Positions 7,177 to 13,277 are shown, counted from the stretch's first letter. The stretch is DNA of 13,277 nt from Candidatus Latescibacterota bacterium (GCA_022827165.1 JAJDTN010000008.1:1-13277), one strand, 5' to 3'. Program-made: numbers and translations. Notes: generated from the sequence alone by a model not told the origin.

Positions 7177-8562
7177 ATGACCAGGGCTCCGAACATCCTG
7201 TTCCTGATGACGGACCAGCAGCGCTGGGACGCCATGGGCTGCAGCGGCGGCTGGGTGCGGACCCCGAACCTGGACCGCATCGCCGCGGAAGGGGTCCGCT
7301 TCACCAACTGCGTCGCCACCTCCCCGGTCTGCATCCCCACGCGCCTCAGCCTGGCCACCGGCCTGTATCCCCACAACACCGGCGTCTGGAACAACATGCA
7401 GCACCGGATGCCCGCCGACGCGCCGACGTGGATGCAGGCGGTGCGCGGCGCCGGTTACCGCACCAGCCTCTTCGGCAAGACCCACCTCCACCCGCACCAG
7501 GGCGACCTGCGCGAGGGCGAGGGCCTGATGCACGCCTGCGGGCTGGACGACGTCGACGAGATCGGCGGTCCCCGGGCCAGCGCCCAGGTGCTGTCGCACA
7601 TGACCGCCGGGTGGGAGGCGAAGGGGCTGTGGGATGACTACCGCGCCGACTACCGCGAGCGGTTCCGCACGAAGCCCCATCTCGTGCGCCCGTCGACCCT
7701 GGGACTGGAGGACTACGCCGACGTCTACGTGGGACAGCAGGCGAAGCGGTACCTCCGGAACTACGACCGACAGGAGCCGTGGTGCTGCTGGGTCAGCTTC
7801 GGCGGCCCCCACGAGCCGTGGGACACACCGGAACCCTACGCCAGCAGGTACGACCCGGAGGAGATGCCGCCGGCCATCCAGCGTCCACCGGCCGGCGAGC
7901 GTCCCCGCGGACAGCTGGACCGACTCATGGAGCGGGTGAACCCGGCCTTCGAGCCGGGCGAGATCGGCAGGCTCCGCGCCGACTACGCCGGCAACGTCAC
8001 CCTCATCGACGACCAGATCGGCGAGATCCTCGACGCGGTCGAGGCGCGGGGCGAGCTGGACGACACGGTCATCGTCCACACATCCGACCACGGCGAGATG
8101 AACGGCGACCACGGGCTCATCTACAAGAGCAACTTTCTCGACGGCGCCGTGCGGATACCGCTGTTGGTGAGAACCCCTGACAGCACCCACGCGGGGAGCG
8201 TCTGTGACAGCCCGGTGGAGTGGATCGACATCGGCCCGACGCTCGTGGAGATGGCCGGCGGCGAGCTGGCGCACCGCCAGTTCGGGCAGTCGTTGTGCGG
8301 GGTGCTGGAAGAGCCGGGGACGACGCACCGCGACTTCGCCATCTCCGAGATCGATGGCGAGATCATGCTGCTGGACCGCGAGTGGAAGGCGGCGGTCAAC
8401 GCGGAGGGAGAGATCTACCTCCTGTTCGACGTGCGGGAGGACCCGGCAGAGACGCGGAATCTCGCCGGCCGGCCCGAGGTGGCGGAGATCGAGACGGCCC
8501 TGCGTCTGCGGATCCTGGAGCGGCTGGTGCAGACGCAGTTGAGAAAGCCCTTCGGCCGCTGA
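7177..8562 (+). CDS. Type I sulfatase (formylglycine-dependent, Cys type)
   Basis: 461 residues from the ATG at 7177. It has the sulfatase signature CIPTRLSLATG (52-62): C52 is the residue oxidised to formylglycine, and P54 and R56 complete CxPxR. Metal and sulfate ligands are seen as D13 in LMTDQQR, K101 and H103 in FGKTHLH, H212 in GGPHEPW, D304 and H305 in HTSDHGEMNGDHG, and K317. The C-terminal subdomain has the usual LFDVREDPAETRNLAGRPE (416-434). No signal peptide is evident, so it probably acts in the cytoplasm on imported sulfated sugars, although many sulfatases are exported. The maturation enzyme is not in the window. It is divergent from the lyase-headed operon, suggesting joint control in breaking down a sulfated glycan. 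Sulfatases, phosphonate hydrolases and related members are hard to separate by sequence, but the CxPxR core favours a sulfatase. Confidence 0.93.
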   Translation: MTRAPNILFLMTDQQRWDAMGCSGGWVRTPNLDRIAAEGVRFTNCVATSPVCIPTRLSLATGLYPHNTGVWNNMQHRMPADAPTWMQAVRGAGYRTSLFGKTHLHPHQGDLREGEGLMHACGLDDVDEIGGPRASAQVLSHMTAGWEAKGLWDDYRADYRERFRTKPHLVRPSTLGLEDYADVYVGQQAKRYLRNYDRQEPWCCWVSFGGPHEPWDTPEPYASRYDPEEMPPAIQRPPAGERPRGQLDRLMERVNPAFEPGEIGRLRADYAGNVTLIDDQIGEILDAVEARGELDDTVIVHTSDHGEMNGDHGLIYKSNFLDGAVRIPLLVRTPDSTHAGSVCDSPVEWIDIGPTLVEMAGGELAHRQFGQSLCGVLEEPGTTHRDFAISEIDGEIMLLDREWKAAVNAEGEIYLLFDVREDPAETRNLAGRPEVAEIETALRLRILERLVQTQLRKPFGR

Positions 8563-8567
8563 AGGGC
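8547..8567. terminator. Hairpin spanning the sulfatase stop codon
   Basis: GCCCTTC (8547-8553) and GAAGGGC (8561-8567) form a perfect seven-pair stem with a seven-base loop that contains the TGA stop. On the plus strand no T-run follows. On the minus strand the stem is followed by TTTCTC, so it could act as a weak terminator for leftward transcription. Its function is uncertain. Confidence 0.3.
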
Positions 8568-8738
8568 CGGAGCCTGGCCATCGTGCAGGCGGGGTACGAG
8601 TCGGCCCGAAGCGGCGAGGTCATCGCGGCGTCGAACCGCACCACGCCCCTGATCACGGCGCCGCTGTCGACGCCGTGCAGCTCTGCGGAATCCGGACTCG
8701 TTGCCATTCTTCAAGCTCCTGTGGGGGGCGGTCTCCCG

Positions 8739-8840
8739 CTGGCCGGCGGCTGTTCACTGCCGGTCCGCCGACTCCCCGCTCCCGCGCTGGCCGGCGAGGG
8801 AATCGCAGCGTGCACTGGTTGGCTCGCTGCCGCCGGCCGG
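8739..8840. repeat. Structured ~98-bp direct repeat, copy 1
   Basis: About nine in ten bases match copy 2 over most of the length. The ends GGCCGGCGGC (8741-8750) and GCCGCCGGCC (8829-8838) are perfect inverted repeats. They extend to 12 pairs if one G-T wobble is allowed. Inside are a hairpin with loop CTGTTCA (8750-8756) and a second stem, GACTCCC (8770-8776) with GGGAATC (8798-8804), which has one mismatch. The core identity and the paired ends suggest a dispersed palindromic element or a structured RNA. The family is not recognised. Confidence 0.7.
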
Positions 8841-8898
8841 CGCCGTGGCGGGGGGCCTGGGGCCAGGTGGGCCGGCCCGCTGCCAAAGCCATGGGGTC

Positions 8899-8918
8899 CC
8901 CCGGCCCGCGGGCCGGGG
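8899..8918. repeat. Perfect 20-base palindrome
   Basis: CCCCGGCCCG at 8899-8908 is followed directly by its exact reverse complement at 8909-8918. With no loop it is a poor RNA hairpin but a good DNA dyad. It lies between the two repeat copies. It could be chance in all-GC sequence or part of the same mobile structure. Confidence 0.5.
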
Positions 8919-8943
8919 AGCCGTCAAGCCGTCGCCGCCCAAC

Positions 8944-8969
8944 GGGTGGGCAGGTATACCGCCCGTCCC
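8944..8969. repeat. Imperfect palindrome centred on GGTATACC
   Basis: Arms GGGTGGGC (8944-8951) and GCCCGTCCC (8961-8969) flank the palindrome GGTATACC (8953-8960). One A is bulged at 8952 and two G-T wobbles fall in the arms, giving about 13 pairs. The TATA centre is one of the few AT-containing spots in this GC-rich gap. There is no T-run on either side, so it is not an obvious terminator. Confidence 0.45.
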
Positions 8970-9005
8970 CGCGTGAACCGCCTGGTGCCGGGCAGCAGGT
9001 TGGCG

Positions 9006-9104
9006 TGGCCCGGCGGCTGTTCACCGCCGGTCCGGCGACTCCCCGCTCTCGCGCTGGCCGGCGAGGGAGTCGCAGCGCGCCCGGGTCGGCTCGCCGCCGG
9101 GCCA
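9006..9104. repeat. Structured ~98-bp direct repeat, copy 2, overlapping the 3' end of the FAD oxidoreductase gene
   Basis: Ends TGGCCCGGCGGC (9006-9017) and GCCGCCGGGCCA (9093-9104) pair perfectly over 12 bases. An alternative hairpin pairs CCGGCGG (9010-9016) with CCGCCGG (9024-9030) around loop CTGTTCA, and it competes with the outer stem for the same left arm. A third stem pairs GCGACTCCC (9035-9043) with GGGAGTCGC (9065-9073). Same orientation as copy 1, with starts about 267 bases apart. On the minus strand it encodes the last 27 residues and the stop of the oxidoreductase. Confidence 0.7.
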
Positions 9105-10427
9105 GCGGGAGCCGGGGCGCGCCGGGGCCATCAGCAGCTTCAGGCTCTCCGCGAAGGGCGGCGCCAGGCCGTCGCCGGCCCCCGCGATGCGCGCCGCCAG
9201 GTGGGCGGCCCCCACGTTGGAGTAGGAGTTGCCGTACCCCGAGAACCCGGCCATGCCGTGGATGCGCCGCTCCGGGTCGAAGAGGCCGATGGCGGGCAGT
9301 CCGTCGAAGGTGAACGACTGCAGGCCGCCCCAGCGGTGGGTCACGGGCGCGTCGGCCAGGTGGGGGAAGATCTCGCCGAGGTGCGTGTGGATGCGCCGCT
9401 GGTGGGCCACCGTGGGGCGGAAGCCGGCGCCGGAGATGCGCCCGCTGCGGCGGCCGTCGGCCCCGTACTGGGGGAACAGGCTGTCCGGCTCGTCGCGGTC
9501 GCGGCAGCCGCCGAAGAGCAGGCGGTAGCGGCCGTCGGCCTCGCGGATCTCGCGCCACCACGCGGCGCCGGCGGCGAAGCAGCCGCGGCAGGGGCGCTCG
9601 TCGAGGGGGGCGGTGACCAGGACCTGCCCGCGCTCGGCGCGGAAGGCGGGGGTCAGCTCGGGCAGGAGCTGGGGCACCAGGGCGTTGGTGGCCACGCACA
9701 GGTGGTCGGCGCTCACGCTGCCGCGCGCCGTGCGCACCCGGTGGGCGCCGCCCCCGTCCGGCGACTCGATCGCCGCCACCGGCGACTCCTCGAAGATCCG
9801 CACCCTCGGGGAACGGGCCACCGCGGCTCCCAGGCCGACCACGAAGCGGCCGGAGTGGAACTGGGCGTCGCGCTGGTGGCGGATGCCGCCGGCGAAGAGG
9901 GGGTTGCCGGTGACGGCGCGCACCTCGGCCGCGTCCGGGCAGTCGACGGCGAAGCCGTCCTCCGCCATCATGGCGGCGTCGCGCCGCAGCCCCGCCAGCG
10001 TCTGCTCGTGGTCCGCCTCGTCGCCCCGCACCAGCAGGACCTCGCCGAGGACCTCGTAGTCGCAGTCGATCCCGTGGCGCTCGATCTGCTGCTCCAGCAG
10101 CTCCTGGTTGTGGTGGCAGAGGTCGACGAGGCCGCGGGCCACGGCGCGGGAACGGGCGCCGGCGAGGTCGGCGTAGGAGACCGGCAGGCCGGTGACGATG
10201 CAGCCCTGGTTGCGGGAGGAGGCGCCTTCGCCGACGCCCTTCGCCTCCACCACCACGCAGCTCAGCCCCTGCTCGGAGAGGTAGTCGGCGAGCTTGAGGC
10301 CGGCGATGCCGGCGCCGATGACCACCGCGTCGGCGCGGGTGTCGGCGTCCAGGGCCGGGTAGCGCGGACGCTCGATGTCCAGCCAGTAGGGCAGGCCGCA
10401 GCCGGTCAGATCGATGACGCGCGGCAT
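9021..10427 (-). CDS. FAD-dependent oxidoreductase, D-amino-acid oxidase (DAO) family, with repeat-derived C-terminus
   Basis: 468 residues from the ATG at 10427, which overlaps the stop of the sialidase remnant as TGATG and has a strong ribosome site (GGAGGAG). The dinucleotide fold VVIGAGIAGLKLADYLSEQG (35-54) has the GxGxxG glycines G38, G40 and G43, with E61 ending strand 2. GEGASSRNQG (66-75) is the DAO-family signature near the flavin. WGGLQSFTFDGLPAIG and GMAGFSGYGNSYSNVGAAH are the late FAD-contact segments. Members oxidise amines or amino acids such as glycine, sarcosine or gamma-glutamylputrescine; the substrate here is unknown. Cytoplasmic. The normal domain ends near residue 441. 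The last 27 residues, including CDSLAGQRESGESPDRR, are encoded by repeat copy 2, so the native end was probably replaced or extended. Its former operon partner upstream is truncated, so its promoter may be lost. Confidence 0.9.
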   Translation of the reverse strand: MPRVIDLTGCGLPYWLDIERPRYPALDADTRADAVVIGAGIAGLKLADYLSEQGLSCVVVEAKGVGEGASSRNQGCIVTGLPVSYADLAGARSRAVARGLVDLCHHNQELLEQQIERHGIDCDYEVLGEVLLVRGDEADHEQTLAGLRRDAAMMAEDGFAVDCPDAAEVRAVTGNPLFAGGIRHQRDAQFHSGRFVVGLGAAVARSPRVRIFEESPVAAIESPDGGGAHRVRTARGSVSADHLCVATNALVPQLLPELTPAFRAERGQVLVTAPLDERPCRGCFAAGAAWWREIREADGRYRLLFGGCRDRDEPDSLFPQYGADGRRSGRISGAGFRPTVAHQRRIHTHLGEIFPHLADAPVTHRWGGLQSFTFDGLPAIGLFDPERRIHGMAGFSGYGNSYSNVGAAHLAARIAGAGDGLAPPFAESLKLLMAPARPGSRWPGGEPTRARCDSLAGQRESGESPDRR

Positions 10428-10597
10428 CACTCCTCCTCCCGCGGGCGCACGGCGCGGATCTCGCGGTCGCCGTCGACGAAGTCCGTGTGGAACACGCACA
10501 GCAGCCGACCGTCCGCCAGCCGCACGACCCCCGGGTAGCCGCAGGCGGAACCCCAACAGCTCCCCTGGAAGTGCCAGGTCTCGCCGCCGTCCCTCAG
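10427..10597 (-). pseudogene. Sialidase/BNR-repeat protein remnant (last 56 codons)
   Basis: The minus strand encodes the tail of an exo-alpha-sialidase-like protein. An Asp-box (RDGGETW, matching DxGxTW) is followed by GYPGVVRLADGRLLCVFHTD and DREIRAVRPR, typical of the last propeller blade in bacterial sialidase-like proteins. To the right of about 10597 the frame stays open but has no family-like sequence and soon enters the promoter and coding part of the opposite-strand Cache gene. The front of the gene is therefore missing. The stop overlaps the oxidoreductase ATG, so the two were once an operon. A very short functional peptide is unlikely. Confidence 0.65.
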
Positions 10598-10683
10598 TCC
10601 AGGGCCGGGGCCAAGGAGGCGGTGAACCGGGCCGCCGCGCCCATGGAGTTCACACAAGGGGTGCCCCTTTGCAGTTGGAGGGC

Positions 10684-10689
10684 TATCTT
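10684..10689 (+). promoter_or_regulatory. TATCTT box upstream of the Cache gene
   Basis: TATCTT in the context GGCTATCTTC is the same hexamer as in the lyase promoter candidate and nearly that of the sulfatase. It lies 35 bases before the ATG at 10725, leaving room for a short leader with the ribosome site AAGGGGG. No -35 match was found. Prediction only. Confidence 0.3.
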
Positions 10690-10724
10690 CAAAGTATGCA
10701 AACCGTCTCACAAGGGGGATCGTA

Positions 10725-11777
10725 ATGCAACGCATGATCGCAGTACTGACTCTGGGGCTGGCCAGCCTCCTGCCCACCGCGGAGCCGTCCATGGCCCAGA
10801 CAAAAGCCAGCGAGGTCGTCGACGCGGAGACGCTGAAGGCCTTCGTGGAAGGCGTGAAATCGCGCATCGAGGAGATAGACGAGGGGAACGAACTGCTGAC
10901 GCCGTTCATCTCCAGTCTCGCGGAAGAAGGCGACTGGAAGCACGGGAACACCTACGTCATTTTCCTGAGCGACGAAGGGATCGTCCTGTTCCACTCGGAC
11001 GATAAGCATGCGGGGGACAAGAGCCTCTTTGCCCTCGAAGACGATCGTGGGAACACGGTCGTGCAGGACCTCATCGCCGCCTCGGGTACCGGCGGCCACG
11101 TCGAGTATTACTGGGACGATCCCGCGCAGGAAGGCGACGAGGAGACTCCCAAGATCGCCTATGCCACCCAGTTCTCCGGCTCGGCCTACGGCAACACGGT
11201 CATCCTCGTCGGTGGATACTATCGGGATCTGTCAGATGTCCCGCCGCCCGTGTACGACCTCTCCCTCATCCCCCGGCCGGAGGTGACGGCCGCCGACGTC
11301 AAGGACCTGGAAAGCCTCCGGGACTTCGTGAGAGGGGGGCTTCAGGCCTATGTCACCGCCGTGCAGGAGCATGGCGCCCAGCGCTACAGGGATATCCTGA
11401 ACGTCTTCCGGGCGGAAGAAGGAGACTGGCGGCATGGTTCCATCTACCTGTTCATCTTCAGCACCAACGGATACGTGATCTTCCACGGAGCGGACCGGAC
11501 CCTTGAAGCCCGGAACGTGCTCGACTCCGAGGACATCAACGGGTTCCGGATGGTGGAAGCCCTCATCGTGGCGGCCCGGGCCGGGGGCGGCTACGTCGAG
11601 TACTACTACAACGATCCGGCCGTAGAGGGAGACGAGGACACCGGCTCGCCGAAGATCAGCTACGCCGAGTCCTTTACCGCCAGAGGCGGCCGCGAGATCG
11701 TCGTCGGCGCCGGGATCTACGGGAAGGCCCTCACCGCGGTCGAGGGAGAGTCCTGGGGACAGCTCAAGAGCCGCTGA
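10725..11777 (+). CDS. Secreted protein with two tandem Cache-like sensory domains
   Basis: 350 residues from the ATG at 10725, with a good ribosome site (CAAGGGGGATCGTA before ATG). Residues 1-24 look like a signal peptide: a short basic start (MQR), a hydrophobic core and a likely cut after SMA, so it is exported. Two similar units follow. Unit A (about 35-169) has EEGDWKHGNTYVIFLSDEG, HVEYYWDDPAQEGDEE, PKIAYATQF and VGGYYRDL. Unit B (about 195-335) repeats these as EEGDWRHGSIYLFIFSTNG, YVEYYYNDPAVEGDED, PKISYAESF and VGAGIYGK. These are the marks of single Cache-type (PAS-like) ligand-binding domains, usually the outer part of chemoreceptors or kinases. No membrane anchor or output domain follows, so this may be a stand-alone periplasmic binding protein. 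Base composition looks less GC-rich than its neighbours. It sits between two broken genes and is not in an operon. Confidence 0.82.
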   Translation: MQRMIAVLTLGLASLLPTAEPSMAQTKASEVVDAETLKAFVEGVKSRIEEIDEGNELLTPFISSLAEEGDWKHGNTYVIFLSDEGIVLFHSDDKHAGDKSLFALEDDRGNTVVQDLIAASGTGGHVEYYWDDPAQEGDEETPKIAYATQFSGSAYGNTVILVGGYYRDLSDVPPPVYDLSLIPRPEVTAADVKDLESLRDFVRGGLQAYVTAVQEHGAQRYRDILNVFRAEEGDWRHGSIYLFIFSTNGYVIFHGADRTLEARNVLDSEDINGFRMVEALIVAARAGGGYVEYYYNDPAVEGDEDTGSPKISYAESFTARGGREIVVGAGIYGKALTAVEGESWGQLKSR

Positions 11778-12145
11778 CCGCCAGCCCGGGCGCCAGCGCC
11801 AGCCGGGTGTAGAACCGCGCCGCCGCCGCCACCGCGCCCAGGGTCGTGTGCTCGTCCACCTGATGCGCCAGCCCTCGTCGCCCGGCCCGAAGATCAGGGT
11901 CGGCACGCCGAGGGCCGGGGTGAGCACGGATGCGTCGGAGAAGTAGCTGACCCCGCGCGGCCCGGGGGGGACCCGCCCAGGACCCGGGCGGCCACCTCCA
12001 GGGCGGTGCCGACGAGGGGCTCCCGCGCCGGCGTGTCGATGGGCGGCCGGTCGGCGACCACCCGCACCTCCGCGGCTACGCCCGCCTCGGCCGCCGCATC
12101 GGCGGCCAGGGCGCGCACCTCCCGCAGCACGTCGGCGTGGTTCAT
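11764..12145 (-). pseudogene. Peptidase M20 (ArgE/DapE-type) remnant, N-terminally truncated, two frameshifts
   Basis: Three minus-strand frames together give the C-terminal third of an M20 peptidase. The first, from 12145, is MNHADVLREVRAL followed by VVADRPPIDTP and EVAARVLGG. The second is GVSYFSDASVLTPALGVP followed by TLIFGPGDEG. The third is AHQVDEHTTLGAVAAAARFY, ending at a TGA at 11766-11764. The first shift is at a run of seven G (plus strand 11964-11970); the second is near 11871-11874, where one base appears to be missing between GDEG and LAHQ. The metal-binding N-terminal domain with its HxD and most of the dimerisation domain is absent. The join is near 12145, right next to the SulP start. 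The 3' end overlaps the end of the Cache gene by 14 bases. The shifts could be sequencing errors, but the missing front cannot. Confidence 0.75.
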
Positions 12146-12150
12146 CCAGC

Positions 12151-13277
12151 ATGACAGGCATTCGAACCCCAAATCTGCGGGATCTCACCTCCCGCCTCGG
12201 CGCCGGGATCCCCTCCGCGAAGGTCCTCCCGGCGGTGTCGGCCGGACTCACCTCGGGTCTCGGCCTGCTGGTCTCCCAGATCGCCTTCGGGAGCCTCATC
12301 TTCTCGGGGCCGCTGGCCCCCTACTCCTCCCAGGGCATCGGGCTGATCCTGTTCGGGAACTTCGCGGCGTGCCTGGTCTTCGCTCTGGCGGGCGGCTTCC
12401 GCGGGGCGATCGCGGGGCTCTCCCCGGCGCTGGTGATCGTCATGGCCGCCATCGGATTCACCATGGAGGCCGAGGGCGAGGCGCTCTTCGTCACCACGGC
12501 GGCGGCCCTGATGATCAGCGCCGTGGCCACCGGCCTGGGCTGTCTGATGATCGGCCGCTTCCGGCTGGCCAACCTGCTGCGCTTCATCCCCTATCCGGTG
12601 GCGGCCGGGTTCGTGTCCGGCATCGGGGCCGCCGTGTGCCTGGCGGCCCTGTCGCTCATGGGCGCGGAACCCGGCTGGCGGACGATTCCCGCCCTCCTGG
12701 AGCCCTCGGTGCTGTGGAAGTGGGGGTCGGGCGCGGCGTACGGGATCGGCCTGTACCTGGCGATCAGATGCTGGGGCAACCCGCTGATCCTGCCCGTGAG
12801 CGTCGTCCTCGCCGTGGGGGCCTGCCACCTCGCCCTGGCGCAGCTCGGCCTCCCGGCCGACGAGGCCCGGGCCTCGGGTCTGCTGCTGACGAGCACGACG
12901 GAGGGGAACCTGTGGCCGTCGGTGGGTCCCGCCGACCTGGCCCGGGTGGAGTGGACCGCCATGGGCGCCCTGTACCCCCACATGCTGACGCTGGCCGCCG
13001 TCGCCTTCATCTGCGTCGTCATGAATCTCGCCGGCCTCGAGCTGGCGGCGAACCAGGAGCTGGACTGGGACCGGGAGTTCAAGGTCACGGGGGCGGCGAG
13101 CCTGGCCGCCGGTCTGGGCGGCGGCACGGTGGCGACCCTGGTGGTGCCGGCGTCCCTGCGCAGCAAGCTCTTCGGAGCCACCACGCGCCTCACCGGCGTG
13201 GTCGCCGCCCTCGTCATCGGCAGCGGCGTGGTCCTGGGCGACGGCATGCTGGAGCTCGTCCCGGCTCCGCTCGTGGG
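12151..13277 (+). CDS. SulP-family anion transporter, N-terminal 375 codons (cut by window edge)
   Basis: Open from the ATG at 12151 to the window edge. The protein is a run of hydrophobic segments beginning near residue 26. It carries the SulP-type stretch RFIPYPVAAGFVSGIGAAV (144-162) and the later NLAGLELAANQELDWDREF (292-310), followed by GAASLAAGLGGG (314-325). SulP proteins move sulfate, bicarbonate or other anions across the inner membrane; the C-terminal STAS domain expected in most members would lie beyond the window. Sulfate import or export would fit beside a sulfatase, but the ion is not readable and the genes are 3.6 kb apart. No ribosome site is visible. No in-frame alternative start was found in the 30 bases upstream, so the start is moderately sure. 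It begins next to the truncation point of the M20 remnant. Confidence 0.88.
   Translation, partial: MTGIRTPNLRDLTSRLGAGIPSAKVLPAVSAGLTSGLGLLVSQIAFGSLIFSGPLAPYSSQGIGLILFGNFAACLVFALAGGFRGAIAGLSPALVIVMAAIGFTMEAEGEALFVTTAAALMISAVATGLGCLMIGRFRLANLLRFIPYPVAAGFVSGIGAAVCLAALSLMGAEPGWRTIPALLEPSVLWKWGSGAAYGIGLYLAIRCWGNPLILPVSVVLAVGACHLALAQLGLPADEARASGLLLTSTTEGNLWPSVGPADLARVEWTAMGALYPHMLTLAAVAFICVVMNLAGLELAANQELDWDREFKVTGAASLAAGLGGGTVATLVVPASLRSKLFGATTRLTGVVAALVIGSGVVLGDGMLELVPAPLV

Larger units (their letters stand above)
8563..9020. other. Gene-free, palindrome-rich intergenic region
   Basis: No convincing gene was found between the sulfatase stop and the FAD oxidoreductase stop; the open frames here look like GC-driven shadows. 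The stretch holds a hairpin at 8654-8677 (CACGGCG/CGCCGTG), repeat copy 1 (about 8739-8840), a perfect 20-base palindrome (8899-8918), a long imperfect palindrome (8944-8969) and the left end of repeat copy 2 (from 9006). This is far more dyad symmetry than in the coding parts. Confidence 0.6.

Noticed and set aside
5788..8328. Very long minus-strand open frame antisense to the sulfatase and overlapping the lyase-like gene
   Set aside because: Its translation is low-complexity Arg/Pro/Ala/Gly/His-rich sequence without domains. It is explained by the scarcity of stop codons in GC-rich DNA opposite or out of frame with real genes.
8396..8707. Small minus-strand ORF starting MATSPDSAELHGVDSG, antisense to the sulfatase 3' end
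   Set aside because: The first ~50 residues look less biased than most shadows, but two thirds of it lies opposite sulfatase codons and no family is recognised, so it is not called as a gene.
8739..9104. Integron attC sites or a CRISPR array
   Set aside because: There are only two copies, no GTTRRRY/RYYYAAC core sites, no integrase, no uniform short repeat-spacer pattern and no cas genes.
8220..10538. Long plus-strand open frame antisense to the FAD oxidoreductase
   Set aside because: No recognisable domain, and the opposite strand has clear FAD-binding motifs. It is a shadow frame.
12142..12981. Minus-strand open frames opposite the SulP gene
   Set aside because: The plus strand gives a membrane protein with SulP signatures. 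The minus frames are Gly/Arg/Gln-rich shadows.

Overview
The window is very GC-rich bacterial DNA with tight, overlapping gene spacing. Gene content is that of an uncultured saccharolytic bacterium: a sulfatase, an oligogalacturonate-lyase-type propeller, a mannonate-dehydratase-type protein, a phytanoyl-CoA-dioxygenase-like oxygenase, an amidohydrolase, a D-amino-acid-oxidase-type flavoprotein and remnants of a sialidase and an M20 peptidase. This mix resembles Latescibacterota, Poribacteria, Planctomycetota or Gemmatimonadota metagenome bins. That is an impression only, as no phylogenetic marker is present.

Left part (1-7118, all minus strand): one compact unit read right to left. Order: oligogalacturonate-lyase-like protein, SAM methyltransferase, aldo/keto reductase, amidohydrolase, mannonate-dehydratase-like protein, phytanoyl-CoA-dioxygenase-like protein, divergent M19 dipeptidase-like protein, SGNH/GDSL hydrolase (cut by the window edge). 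The last five junctions overlap by 1-10 bases and four of these genes start with GTG, so translational coupling is likely. A sulfatase is divergently transcribed from 7177. The 58-bp gap between the two units holds two facing TAYCTT boxes that end 8-9 bases before each ATG, suggesting leaderless divergent transcripts. A reasonable inference is uptake-side or cytoplasmic breakdown of a sulfated, uronate-containing glycan, but no substrate can be read from sequence alone.

Middle (8563-9020): a gene-poor stretch with several strong palindromes. It contains copy 1 and the start of copy 2 of a ~98-bp structured direct repeat. Copy 2 runs into the 3' end of the FAD oxidoreductase gene and supplies its last 27 codons and stop. 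The terminal stems of the two copies differ in sequence but both stay perfectly paired.

Right part (9021-13277): the FAD oxidoreductase (minus), preceded in its operon by the last 56 codons of a sialidase-like gene that has lost its front. Next is an intact plus-strand gene for a secreted protein with two tandem Cache-like domains. Then comes a minus-strand M20 peptidase remnant with two frameshifts and no N-terminal part, and finally a SulP-family anion transporter running off the right edge. The region 10427-12150 is a mosaic of broken genes around the Cache gene.
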